Shown: one piece after another, positions 31,928-40,242 of the stretch
Layout: each line of letters starts with the position of its first letter
Numbering within the stretch: the stretch's first letter is position 1
DNA from: Brotaphodocola faecis
GTDB lineage: Bacteria; Bacillota; Clostridia; Lachnospirales; Lachnospiraceae
Reading direction: 5' to 3'
Assembly: GCF_040096075.1 (NCBI RefSeq)
Contig: NZ_JBBMFJ010000018.1
Span: 1 to 64,000, forward strand
Length of the DNA stretch: 64,000 nt
The notes under the pieces: generated by a model
Told to the model about the DNA's origin: nothing
Database searches by the model: none
Seen by the model: the letters and a program-made list of their open reading frames with translations, nothing else
Program-made: the position numbers and the translations under genes

Positions 31928-33439
31928 TTAGGACAGTCCGATCATCATAGCTGCCACCACTGCGATGGACGCAAACACAAACAGGAATGCCTGGAACTTG
32001 ATCTGGAACTTTGCCCACTGTCCCCACTCCAGCTTTGCTGCAGCCAGCGCGCCAAGCAGGCATCCGCTGGTCGGAACAATAAAGTTGGTGAAGGCGTCAC
32101 CAAGCTGGTAAGACAGGACTGCAACCTGGCGTTCTACGCCTACGAGGTCTGCAAGCGGTGCCATGATCGGCATGGTCAGCGCTGCCTGTCCGGAACCGGA
32201 TACAACAAAGAAGTTGAATACGGACTGGAATACATACATCAGCCATGCAGAGATCACCGGCGGGAAATTCTTCATGCCGTTGCTGATGGTGTACAGAATG
32301 GTGTTCAGTACGGTTCCATCGGTTGCGCTGGTTCCGCCCAGAATGATGATGATACCCTGTGCCATACCGACGCACATAGCCGCGCCCAGAAGATCTGCAG
32401 CGCCACGGTCAAAGGCACGCGGGATGTCATTTAACTGCATGCCGTTTAAGTGGAAAATGAGACCGATGATACCGGAAACAAGACCCATAACGAAGAACTG
32501 GGAAGCAATCTCCGGAATGTAGTAGCCCTGAGTCACAACGCCCCAGATGGTCCATACCATGCAGGCTGCGATGGTCAGCAGAACCAGCTTGTGTCCCAGT
32601 GTGAACGGAAGCTCCTCTTTGCCATTCTTCGCGAAGTCCTCACGGTACTCCTGATCAGACTCGTATGCAACAGACATCTTCGGGTTCTTTTTCACCTTTG
32701 CGGCATAACGCATGGTGAATACGCAGGTCAGCGCAGTAAAGATGATCCATAACGGAATACGGAACCAGGCTCCGGACATAACCGGGATTCCTGCGATACC
32801 CTGTGCCACTGCCAGGCCGAACGGGTTCTGCCAGGAGGTACCGAAACCGATCTGGGTTGCCACGTAGCTGCACATGATGCCGACTACCGCGTCATAGCCC
32901 ATGGCGATGAACATCGGCACCAGAATCATAACGAACGGAATGGCCTCCTCGCCCATGCCGAACACTGCGCCGCCCAGGGAAAACAGGACGGTGAGGATCG
33001 GCACCAGGAGAATCTCCTTGCCGTTTGTCATGCTGATGACACGCATGATTCCGTTCTCTACGGCACCTGTTCTGAGTACGATACCGAAGGATCCGCCTAC
33101 AACCAGGATGAACGCGATGATGCCAACTGCGGTACCATTTTTCGTTCCGGTTGTCATACCCTCAAATACATAGTTTAAAATACCCTGACCGCCGAAATCT
33201 TCTGTACCGAAGAGCGGCGCAACTTTCGTCACCTTGTTTCCATTCTCATCCAGGACATACTCAAAGCTGTCCGGATCCAGAACGGTTCTGGTCTTCTCTT
33301 CCCCGTTCATGGTGTAGGTGATTTCTTTTGTCTCATATTTACCCAGCGGGATAAACATGGTCAGGATTGCTGCAAACAGAATTACACCAAAGATGATGAT
33401 GTACGTATGCGGCATCTGAAACTTCTTTTTCTTTTCCAT
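31928..33439 (-). CDS. yfcC: YfcC-family membrane carrier (basic amino acid/C4-dicarboxylate-like)
   Basis: A 503-residue carrier with about 12-13 hydrophobic segments, starting MEKKKKFQMPHTYIIIFGVI. Motifs: MIFVPLGKYE-like MFIPLGKYETKEI, FILVVGGSFGIVLRTGAVE, GMGEEAIPFVMILVP and PTSGCLLGALAAAKLEW near the end. The family belongs to the DcuC/AbgT-like ion transporters and is annotated as a basic amino acid or peptide-derivative carrier; the substrate is not established. The frame is open to 33487, but the ATG at 33439 has GAGGAA 7 nt upstream and fits the family start. A good promoter lies at 33491-33519. Confidence 0.85.
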   Translation of the reverse strand: MEKKKKFQMPHTYIIIFGVILFAAILTMFIPLGKYETKEITYTMNGEEKTRTVLDPDSFEYVLDENGNKVTKVAPLFGTEDFGGQGILNYVFEGMTTGTKNGTAVGIIAFILVVGGSFGIVLRTGAVENGIMRVISMTNGKEILLVPILTVLFSLGGAVFGMGEEAIPFVMILVPMFIAMGYDAVVGIMCSYVATQIGFGTSWQNPFGLAVAQGIAGIPVMSGAWFRIPLWIIFTALTCVFTMRYAAKVKKNPKMSVAYESDQEYREDFAKNGKEELPFTLGHKLVLLTIAACMVWTIWGVVTQGYYIPEIASQFFVMGLVSGIIGLIFHLNGMQLNDIPRAFDRGAADLLGAAMCVGMAQGIIIILGGTSATDGTVLNTILYTISNGMKNFPPVISAWLMYVFQSVFNFFVVSGSGQAALTMPIMAPLADLVGVERQVAVLSYQLGDAFTNFIVPTSGCLLGALAAAKLEWGQWAKFQIKFQAFLFVFASIAVVAAMMIGLS

Positions 33440-33490
33440 TTGTAGTTCCTCTTCATTCTCAATGATAAAATTAACGTGTCGCAACAAAAA

Positions 33491-33519
33491 ATTATAACAT
33501 ACCGTAAAGAAATTGTAAA
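33491..33519 (-). promoter_or_regulatory. Sigma-A promoter of yfcC
   Basis: Minus strand: -35 TTTACA (33514-33519), 17-bp spacer, -10 TATAAT (33491-33496), giving a leader of about 45 nt. Confidence 0.68.
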
Positions 33520-33613
33520 CGAATCGACCGCATATTTTGTATTTCCACCGCGGATTTCTGTGTGCATACGGCGGTATTCGGGCTCCAATTGTTAACTGTC
33601 ATCATATTTTTAG

Positions 33614-33642
33614 TTGACATTCTGTTTTTTTCGTGTTATACC
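33614..33642 (+). promoter_or_regulatory. Possible antisense promoter facing the GGDEF/HD-GYP gene
   Basis: Plus strand: TTGACA (33614-33619), 17-bp spacer, TATACC (33637-33642). No plus-strand gene follows; transcription would run antisense into the 3' end of the 33699-35672 gene. It may be fortuitous in AT-rich sequence. Confidence 0.25.
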
Positions 33643-33698
33643 TAAAACCATTAACGCAGTTTTATTCTATGTTTTTACACCGTTGTTCCATGCTTTTC

Positions 33699-35672
33699 TC
33701 AGCTTTCCTGCGGAGTCGTATCATACGCACGGATCTGATCCTGAATCTCCTCCAGACATTCCAGGAGAAGTGGATTGAATACGCCACACTCTCCGTTCAT
33801 GATCATCTGCATGGCCTGCTCATGCGGGAATGCCTTCTTGTATACACGCGGGCTCACCAGCGCGTCGTACACATCAACAATGGAAACCACCTGTGCCGCA
33901 ATCGGGATATCTTCTCCCTTTAAGCCATCCGGGTAGCCCTTTCCGTCATAGCGCTCATGATGCCAGCGGCAGATCTGGTACGCAATCTTGACAATCGGTT
34001 CGTTCTGGTATGCCGTCAGCTGCTTTAACATGAATGCGCCGATCACGGTATGGGTCTTCATGATCTCGAATTCCTGCTGTGTCAGCTTTCCAGGCTTGTT
34101 TAAAATCTTTTCATCAATGCCGATCTTTCCAATATCGTGAAGAGCCGAAGCCGTAGCGATCAATTCCCGGTCAGACCGTGACAAATGGTACTGGCCTGTC
34201 TTCTGCACCAGACGTTCCAGTAAAAGATAGGTCAGGCGGTTGATATGGGATACATGAAGACCGCTCTCCCCGTTACGGAATTCCATAATGTGGCTTAAAA
34301 TGCCGACCATAATACGGCTGTTCTTTTCTTTCTCGTAAATCTGGCTGGTAACCATCCGGATCAGGCGGCGCTGCTTTGCGTAAAGCTTGATGGTGTTAAA
34401 CACACGCTGGAACACCACCTTGGCATCAAACGGTCTGCTGATATAGTCAGAAACGCCCAGTTCATAGGCCTTCCGGATATACGGCTCCGAGTTCTCACTG
34501 GAAATCATGATGACCGGAATCTCCTCAATCCAGTGATTCCGTGTCATGGATTCCAAAACTTCAAAGCCATTCATCCCCGGCATGACGATATCCAGAAGGA
34601 TCAGCGCAATTCCTGTGCCGTACTGCTCCAGCATGGTCACGCACTGTTCCCCGTTCTCTGCCTCCAGAATACGAAAGTCCGAATGCAGCATCTCTGACAG
34701 GATTTCCCGGTTCAGTTCAGAGTCATCGACAATCAGGATCTGCTGCTTGATGTTTTCCTGATCTTCCAGTTTCTGGCTCTGCCTGCCGGCTTCCTGTTCC
34801 GTTCCGGCTGTCACCACCATGTTTTTGCGGTTTTTCGCCTGATACATCAGCTTGTCCGCCCGGGTTGCCGCGTCCTCCACTGATTCCGAAGCCTCCGACA
34901 AAACACCTCCAACGCTGACCGAAAGGTGCAGGTTCGTATAGCCCGGAACATCTGCCTCATTGATCTTCTGCTTTGCTTTTTCAAGCCGCTCTTCAAATTC
35001 CTTCTGGCTGATTTCCGGCATCAGGAGCAGAAATTCATCTCCGCCATAACGGATCAGGGAGTCTTCATCACGCACACAGTCCCGGATCATCAGCACCAGC
35101 GTTTTCAGTACCGCGTCCCCGGCATCGTGACCGCAGGTATCGTTGTAGAGCTTGAAATCATCGAGGTCAATCATGGCTACGCCGCACTTCTGAGTCGAAG
35201 TCTTGATCTTATCTTCATAGTAGCACCGGTTGTAAGCACCGGTCAGAGCATCAATGTAGAGTTCATCGTGGTAGCTGGTCAGCTTGTTCAGAAGCTTATC
35301 CCGCCCCTCCGCGTCGATGAGGCAGTTGTCGCTCATATGACGCACCAGTTCCATGACACATGGCTTTCCATCCACTTCCACATAGCGGGACGTTACTTCA
35401 TAAAGATCATTTTCTTTATATTCCAGTTTGGTCCGCTGTATCCGGTCCTGATAAACTTTTCTGGAAATACAGTTTTCACAGGGCTGGCTCTTCTTCCAGC
35501 AGTCATAGCAACGACAATGGTTCAGCTCTCCCATCTGATATTCTTTTGTCTTATTGTTTCCAGTCAGACGAAGATCCACAGCATCCAGCAGACGCACCGC
35601 CGTAAACACTTTGCGGTAAAGATTCATCTGTTCCTGGGCCTGCTGCCTCGTCAGTTTATCGTATGAATTCAT
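33699..35672 (-). CDS. GGDEF-REC-HD-GYP signalling protein (cyclic di-GMP synthesis and breakdown in one chain)
   Basis: A 657-residue multidomain protein. Residues 1-125: PAS-like domain with a Cys cluster (C53, C55, C58, C65, C68). Residues 140-290: GGDEF cyclase with intact YGGDEF (209-214). Residues 310-430: receiver with acidic pair D316/D317 and phosphoacceptor D361, but the usual switch lysine is R413 (SRPF). Residues 450-640: HD-GYP phosphodiesterase with HDIGK (H512, D513), H541, HHERYDGKGYP (571-581) and D600. The protein can in principle make and degrade c-di-GMP under control of phosphorylation and of a thiol or metal sensor. The HPt gene lies 7 nt upstream on the same strand, an obvious phosphodonor. 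Confidence 0.88.
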   Translation of the reverse strand: MNSYDKLTRQQAQEQMNLYRKVFTAVRLLDAVDLRLTGNNKTKEYQMGELNHCRCYDCWKKSQPCENCISRKVYQDRIQRTKLEYKENDLYEVTSRYVEVDGKPCVMELVRHMSDNCLIDAEGRDKLLNKLTSYHDELYIDALTGAYNRCYYEDKIKTSTQKCGVAMIDLDDFKLYNDTCGHDAGDAVLKTLVLMIRDCVRDEDSLIRYGGDEFLLLMPEISQKEFEERLEKAKQKINEADVPGYTNLHLSVSVGGVLSEASESVEDAATRADKLMYQAKNRKNMVVTAGTEQEAGRQSQKLEDQENIKQQILIVDDSELNREILSEMLHSDFRILEAENGEQCVTMLEQYGTGIALILLDIVMPGMNGFEVLESMTRNHWIEEIPVIMISSENSEPYIRKAYELGVSDYISRPFDAKVVFQRVFNTIKLYAKQRRLIRMVTSQIYEKEKNSRIMVGILSHIMEFRNGESGLHVSHINRLTYLLLERLVQKTGQYHLSRSDRELIATASALHDIGKIGIDEKILNKPGKLTQQEFEIMKTHTVIGAFMLKQLTAYQNEPIVKIAYQICRWHHERYDGKGYPDGLKGEDIPIAAQVVSIVDVYDALVSPRVYKKAFPHEQAMQMIMNGECGVFNPLLLECLEEIQDQIRAYDTTPQES

Positions 35673-35679
35673 GTATGGA

Positions 35680-36036
35680 TTAAGCCTCCGCTTCCAGCTC
35701 CCGAATTGCCTCTGTTAACTGCTCATAGCGCACGGTCAGTTCCGGGAATAACCGGTCGCTGTCGTTGATATCTCTTCTTCTGAGATCTTCGGTGAGGGCC
35801 GCGCTGGTCTCATAAAGGCGATCAAAGCCAAGGTTTAAGCAGACACCCTTTAAGGTGTGGGCTGCGCGGAACGCGCGCTCTGCGTCACGCGCCTCCAGAG
35901 CCTCTTTTAATTCCGCATAGCTCGGATCCTTTAAAAACTTCAGCGCAAAACGCTTCACCAGCGCCTCATTGCCGAATCTGCTTAATACGCTCTCATAATT
36001 GGAACCAATTTTTTCATAACACTCTTTTATAGTCAT
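35680..36036 (-). CDS. HPt-domain phosphotransfer protein
   Basis: A 118-residue, all-helical protein consisting of one histidine phosphotransfer domain. The phospho-accepting histidine is H60 in AFRAAHTLKGVCLNLGF. It stores and passes a phosphoryl group between a kinase and a receiver domain. The gene is directly upstream of the GGDEF-REC-HD-GYP gene (7-nt spacing), so phosphorelay to D361 of that receiver is likely. No histidine kinase is encoded nearby. A terminator (36146-36179) shields it from ppdK. Confidence 0.88.
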   Translation of the reverse strand: MTIKECYEKIGSNYESVLSRFGNEALVKRFALKFLKDPSYAELKEALEARDAERAFRAAHTLKGVCLNLGFDRLYETSAALTEDLRRRDINDSDRLFPELTVRYEQLTEAIRELEAEA

Positions 36037-36145
36037 TATTCATTCCCCTGATTTATTTCATTATTTGTGACTGCTGTTTTCGTAGACAGCAGAATCTGTA
36101 TTAAGTTTAACATAAAACTGTCTGCATTTCCACTAGTAATACCGA

Positions 36146-36179
36146 AAAGACCGCGTACAGTTTTCCGTACGCGGTCTTT
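36146..36179 (-). terminator. Terminator after ppdK
   Basis: A perfect 13-bp stem AAAGACCGCGTAC/GTACGCGGTCTTT (36146-36158, 36167-36179) with an 8-nt loop and a short T tract on the minus strand. Confidence 0.75.
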
Positions 36180-36206
36180 AAAGATGTTATTCTGTTTTAT
36201 TTTGAA

Positions 36207-38834
36207 TTACTTCTGGGCAATTGCTGCCTGAGCTGCTGCCAGTCTTGCGATCGGAACGCGGTATGGTGAGCAGGATACATAGTCCAGGCCAATCTTGTTG
36301 CAGAACTCTACGGAAGACGGATCTCCGCCGTGCTCGCCGCAGATACCAATGTGCAGATCCGGGTTAGCTGCCTTACCAAGTTTGATAGCCATCTCCATGA
36401 GTTTGCCGACACCAGTCTGATCCAGTTTTGCGAACGGATCGTTCTCGTAGATCTTAGCATCGTAGTAAGCGCCTAAGAACTTGCCTGCGTCATCACGGGA
36501 GAAGCCGAAGGTCATCTGGGTCAGGTCGTTGGTACCGAAGCAGAAGAAGTCAGCTTCTTTTGCGATCTCGTCTGCAGTCAGGGCTGCTCTCGGGATCTCG
36601 ATCATGGTACCTACATGGTACTTCAGGTCAGAACCTGCTGCTGCGATCTCTGCGTCTGCAGTCTCAACAACGGTCTTCTTGCAGTATTTTAATTCTTTGA
36701 CATCGCCGATAAGCGGAATCATGATCTCCGGAACGATGTTCCAGTCCGGATGAGCGTTCTTTACGTTGATTGCTGCGCGGATGACAGCCTTGGTCTGCAT
36801 AACAGCGATTTCCGGATAGGTAACAGCCAGACGGCAGCCACGATGACCCATCATCGGGTTGAACTCATGCAGGGACTCGCAGATTGCCTTGATCTCTGCA
36901 ACGGTCTTGCCTTTTGCCTTAGCCAGTTTCTCGATGTCCTCTTCCTCGGTCGGAACGAACTCATGTAACGGCGGATCCAGGAAACGGATGGTTACAGGGT
37001 TGCCCTCCATAGCCTCGTAGAGCTGTTCGAAATCGCCCTGCTGTAACGGAAGGATCTTCTCCAGAGCTTCTTCTCTTTCTTCTACGGTATCGGAGCAGAT
37101 CATCTCACGGAATGCGTCGATACGGTCACCCTCGAAGAACATATGCTCGGTACGGCAAAGGCCAATGCCCTCTGCGCCAAGCTCACGAGCCTTCTGTGCG
37201 TCGTGCGGGGTATCTGCGTTGGTGCGTACGCCCATGGTTCTGTACTCATCAGCCCATGCCATAATGCGTCCGAACTCACCAGCAATGGTTGCCTCTACAG
37301 TCGGGATTGCTCCGTCATATACACAGCCGGTGGAACCGTCGAAGGAGATTACGTCGCCCTCGTGGTACTCTTTGCCAGCCAGAGTGAATTTCTTGTTTGC
37401 TTCATCCATAACGATGTCGCCGCAGCCTGCTACACAGCAAGCGCCCATGCCACGTGCAACTACTGCTGCGTGGGAGGTCATACCACCGCGGACAGTTAAG
37501 ATACCCTGGGACGCTTTCATACCGGTGATATCCTCCGGAGAGGTCTCAAGACGTACCAGAACGACTTTCTCGCCTCTTGCTGCCCACTCTACAGCGTCAT
37601 CTGCAGTGAAGACAATCTTACCACAAGCTGCGCCAGGTGCTGCGCCCAGTGCTTTTGCAATCGGGGTAGCTGCCTTTAATGCTTTCTGGTCGAAGGTCGG
37701 ATGCAGTAAGGAATCCAGGTTACGCGGATCGATCATGGCAACCGCCTCTTCCGGAGTTCTCATGCCCTCGTCTACCAGGTCACATGCGATCTTTAATGCA
37801 GCCTGAGCGGTTCTCTTACCATTACGAGTCTGCAGCATGTACAGTTTGCCGTGCTCAACGGTGAACTCCATATCCTGCATATCTCTGTAGTGATCTTCCA
37901 GAGTCTTACATACCTTCTCGAAATCTGCGAATGCCTCCGGGAACTTCTCAGCCATCTCCTGAATGTGCATCGGGGTGCGGACACCAGCTACTACGTCCTC
38001 GCCCTGTGCGTTGGTTAAGAACTCACCGAACAGGCCCTTTGCGCCGGTTGCCGGGTCACGGGTAAATGCAACACCGGTACCACAGTCATCACCCATGTTA
38101 CCAAATGCCATGGACTGTACGTTTACAGCAGTACCCCAGGAGTACGGGATATCGTTGTCGCGGCGGTAAACGTTAGCACGCGGGTTGTCCCAGGAACGGA
38201 ATACGGCTTTGATTGCGCCCATTAACTGCTCCTTCGGATCGTCCGGGAAATCTACGCCGATCTTGTTCTTGTACTCAGCCTTAAACTGGTTAGCCAGCTC
38301 TTTTAAGTCGTCAGCGTCAAGCTCAACATCGAGTTTTACGCCTTTCTTCTCTTTCATCTCGTCGATGAGAGCTTCGAAATATTTCTTACCGACTTCCATA
38401 ACAACGTCGGAATACATCTGAATGAATCTTCTGTAGCAGTCCCATGCCCAGCGCGGGTTGTTTGACTTCTCAGCGATTACCTTAACTACATCTTCGTTTA
38501 AGCCCAGGTTTAAGATGGTATCCATCATACCAGGCATGGAAGCCCGTGCGCCGGAACGTACGGAAACCAGCAGCGGGTTCTCAAGATCACCGAATTTCTT
38601 TCCGGTAATCTCTTCCATCTTTGCGATATACTCGTTGATCTGGCCCTGGATCTCATCGTTGATCTCGCGGCCGTCCTCGTAGTACTGTGTGCAGGCCTCC
38701 GTTGTAATGGTAAAGCCCTGCGGTACCGGAAGACCGATATTTGTCATCTCAGCCAGGTTTGCACCCTTACCACCGAGAAGATTTCTCATGGTAGCGTCAC
38801 CTTCTGTAAATAAGTACACCCACTTTTTAGCCAT
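36207..38834 (-). CDS. ppdK: Pyruvate, phosphate dikinase
   Basis: An 875-residue dikinase interconverting pyruvate + ATP + Pi with PEP + AMP + PPi; in anaerobes it often runs glycolytically to save energy. N-terminal nucleotide domain (VYLFTEGDATMRNLLGGKGANLAEM), central phosphohistidine swivel domain with GGMTSHAAVVARGMG, and a C-terminal PEP/pyruvate barrel (CRTEHMFF, GTNDLTQMTFGFSRDD, GICGEHGGDP). The frame is open to 38906; the ATG at 38834 has GGAGG 7 nt upstream and begins the conserved sequence. A promoter with an overlapping palindrome lies at 38936-38963. Confidence 0.96.
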   Translation of the reverse strand: MAKKWVYLFTEGDATMRNLLGGKGANLAEMTNIGLPVPQGFTITTEACTQYYEDGREINDEIQGQINEYIAKMEEITGKKFGDLENPLLVSVRSGARASMPGMMDTILNLGLNEDVVKVIAEKSNNPRWAWDCYRRFIQMYSDVVMEVGKKYFEALIDEMKEKKGVKLDVELDADDLKELANQFKAEYKNKIGVDFPDDPKEQLMGAIKAVFRSWDNPRANVYRRDNDIPYSWGTAVNVQSMAFGNMGDDCGTGVAFTRDPATGAKGLFGEFLTNAQGEDVVAGVRTPMHIQEMAEKFPEAFADFEKVCKTLEDHYRDMQDMEFTVEHGKLYMLQTRNGKRTAQAALKIACDLVDEGMRTPEEAVAMIDPRNLDSLLHPTFDQKALKAATPIAKALGAAPGAACGKIVFTADDAVEWAARGEKVVLVRLETSPEDITGMKASQGILTVRGGMTSHAAVVARGMGACCVAGCGDIVMDEANKKFTLAGKEYHEGDVISFDGSTGCVYDGAIPTVEATIAGEFGRIMAWADEYRTMGVRTNADTPHDAQKARELGAEGIGLCRTEHMFFEGDRIDAFREMICSDTVEEREEALEKILPLQQGDFEQLYEAMEGNPVTIRFLDPPLHEFVPTEEEDIEKLAKAKGKTVAEIKAICESLHEFNPMMGHRGCRLAVTYPEIAVMQTKAVIRAAINVKNAHPDWNIVPEIMIPLIGDVKELKYCKKTVVETADAEIAAAGSDLKYHVGTMIEIPRAALTADEIAKEADFFCFGTNDLTQMTFGFSRDDAGKFLGAYYDAKIYENDPFAKLDQTGVGKLMEMAIKLGKAANPDLHIGICGEHGGDPSSVEFCNKIGLDYVSCSPYRVPIARLAAAQAAIAQK

Positions 38835-38935
38835 TGGTTTATCCTCCTCAACATGTGCAGACTTTTTTGTCTGCGGTTTAAGCTCCGTCTTGTATAGTTT
38901 TTGCACAAAAAAGAATCATTCGACGGTCTGGTATA

Positions 38936-38963
38936 AGTATACCATATTTTTTTCAGGAGTAAA
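38936..38963 (-). promoter_or_regulatory. ppdK promoter with overlapping palindromic operator
   Basis: Minus strand: -35 TTTACT (38958-38963), 16-bp spacer, -10 TATACT (38936-38941). The -10 lies inside TGGTATA-AG-TATACCA (38929-38944), a perfect 7-bp inverted repeat that could be a regulator site. A GCAGAC/GTCTGC hairpin occurs in the leader just before the RBS. Confidence 0.6.
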
Positions 38964-39117
38964 GGTTTTTTCGTGTGGTTTTTGTATATTTTTTAGCAAA
39001 AACTCGTAAAATTTTGTCGATTCTTCATTATTTTCACATATGCGATAAGAATTCGTATATGCGAATGTGTAATTTGCCATTTTGACGAATCTGAAAAATA
39101 GTTTTTTAGTCTAAAAA

Positions 39118-40242
39118 TTATACAGGTGCAGTCTGCTGCATGATCTTTTCCATTTCGTCTGCCAGTCCTGCTGCATCCGGCAGCGGTTTTTCCGGATACG
39201 CGCAGAAATATTTCGGATAGCTGCTGTTTTTTAATCCCTCGATCAGGATGATGTCTGCCTCCGGAAAGGCGGAAAACAGGTCCCGCTCCGTAATCCCATG
39301 ACATTCTTTCGTGATCAGAAATCGGTTTTTGGAAAACACAGCGGTTCCGTAAGCGCCCGCTTTCTGATGGCGATAGCTGTCCGTCCCCGGAACATCACTT
39401 TTAAAATCATGGCCATCGTGTTTGATGACGGCCACCTTGTATCCGCGCCCTGTAAGTTCTGGAATGAGTCTTGTGATCAGGGTCGTCTTGCCGCTGTTTT
39501 TATAGCCGCTGATGGCAAATACAAAGGGATGAGCGGCTGTGTACGGATTCTCCCCCGCATTTTGCGCTTCCGCCAGTCTGCGATATTCTTCCGTACTGTT
39601 GATATTTTCCATGGCGTGGCTTTCCGGTTCCAGCTCCAGTGTCCGGTATCCGGCCCGCTCCAGAAAGTGCATGATACGGTAATCCCCCTCCCGGATCAGT
39701 TCTTCCGCAAACGGAAGCACGCGCTTTGGGTAAATTCCAAAGAGCGGGTGGATGCGCCCATTCTGGGACGTCACAAGCACAGGCGGTTGCAGGTTGGCCC
39801 CATCCGCGCTTTCCGCTGCGTTCGCAGACTCTGGCCCGGCCGGACGCTCTGCCTTCGCAGCTGCAGTCTCGCAGCAGATCTTCTCATACGTCTCCAGCAT
39901 CCGCTCTACGGTTTGCCGCTCCATCATCGGCATGTCGCAGGCCATCACAAAAAGCGCGTCTTCTTTGCATGTCAGAAGTCCGGAGGCAATGCCGCCAAGC
40001 GGCCCGATCCCCCTCCACCGGTCCTCGACCATGGGCAGACCGGCTTTTCTGTAGGGTTCTTTGTTATCTACAGACAAATAAACCGCAGGCAGACAGTCAC
40101 AGGCATGCAAAATTCTCTGGCAGAAGGTCTCACCCGCATAGCGGAGGAACAGTTTTTTCTGTCCCTCCATGCGTGTGTTTCTTCCTCCTGAGAGAATGTA
40201 CCCGGCGACTGCGCCTACGGTTTGTAATTTGTTTTCTTTCAT
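39118..40242 (-). CDS. MobA-MobB fusion (molybdenum cofactor guanylyltransferase / GTP-binding adaptor)
   Basis: A 374-residue fusion. Residues 10-215 are MobA-like: LSGGRNTRMEGQKK (nucleotide-binding), VEDRWRGIGPLGGIASGL, FVMACDMPMM and HPLFGIY. Residues 235-374 are MobB-like with Walker A ISGYKNSGKTTLITRL, VIKHDGHDF and ADIILIEGLKNSSYPK. MobA attaches GMP to molybdopterin; MobB assists. The linker (about 125-160) is Ala/Glu-rich and looks recently expanded. Its ATG shares a base with the glyS stop (TAATG), an unusual coupling. No other Mo-cofactor genes are in the window. Confidence 0.88.
   Translation of the reverse strand: MKENKLQTVGAVAGYILSGGRNTRMEGQKKLFLRYAGETFCQRILHACDCLPAVYLSVDNKEPYRKAGLPMVEDRWRGIGPLGGIASGLLTCKEDALFVMACDMPMMERQTVERMLETYEKICCETAAAKAERPAGPESANAAESADGANLQPPVLVTSQNGRIHPLFGIYPKRVLPFAEELIREGDYRIMHFLERAGYRTLELEPESHAMENINSTEEYRRLAEAQNAGENPYTAAHPFVFAISGYKNSGKTTLITRLIPELTGRGYKVAVIKHDGHDFKSDVPGTDSYRHQKAGAYGTAVFSKNRFLITKECHGITERDLFSAFPEADIILIEGLKNSSYPKYFCAYPEKPLPDAAGLADEMEKIMQQTAPV

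Noticed and set aside
38995..39117. Terminator after mobAB
   Set aside because: Complementary pieces (CACAT/ATGTG, ATATGCGA repeats) exist but give no continuous stem with a T run.
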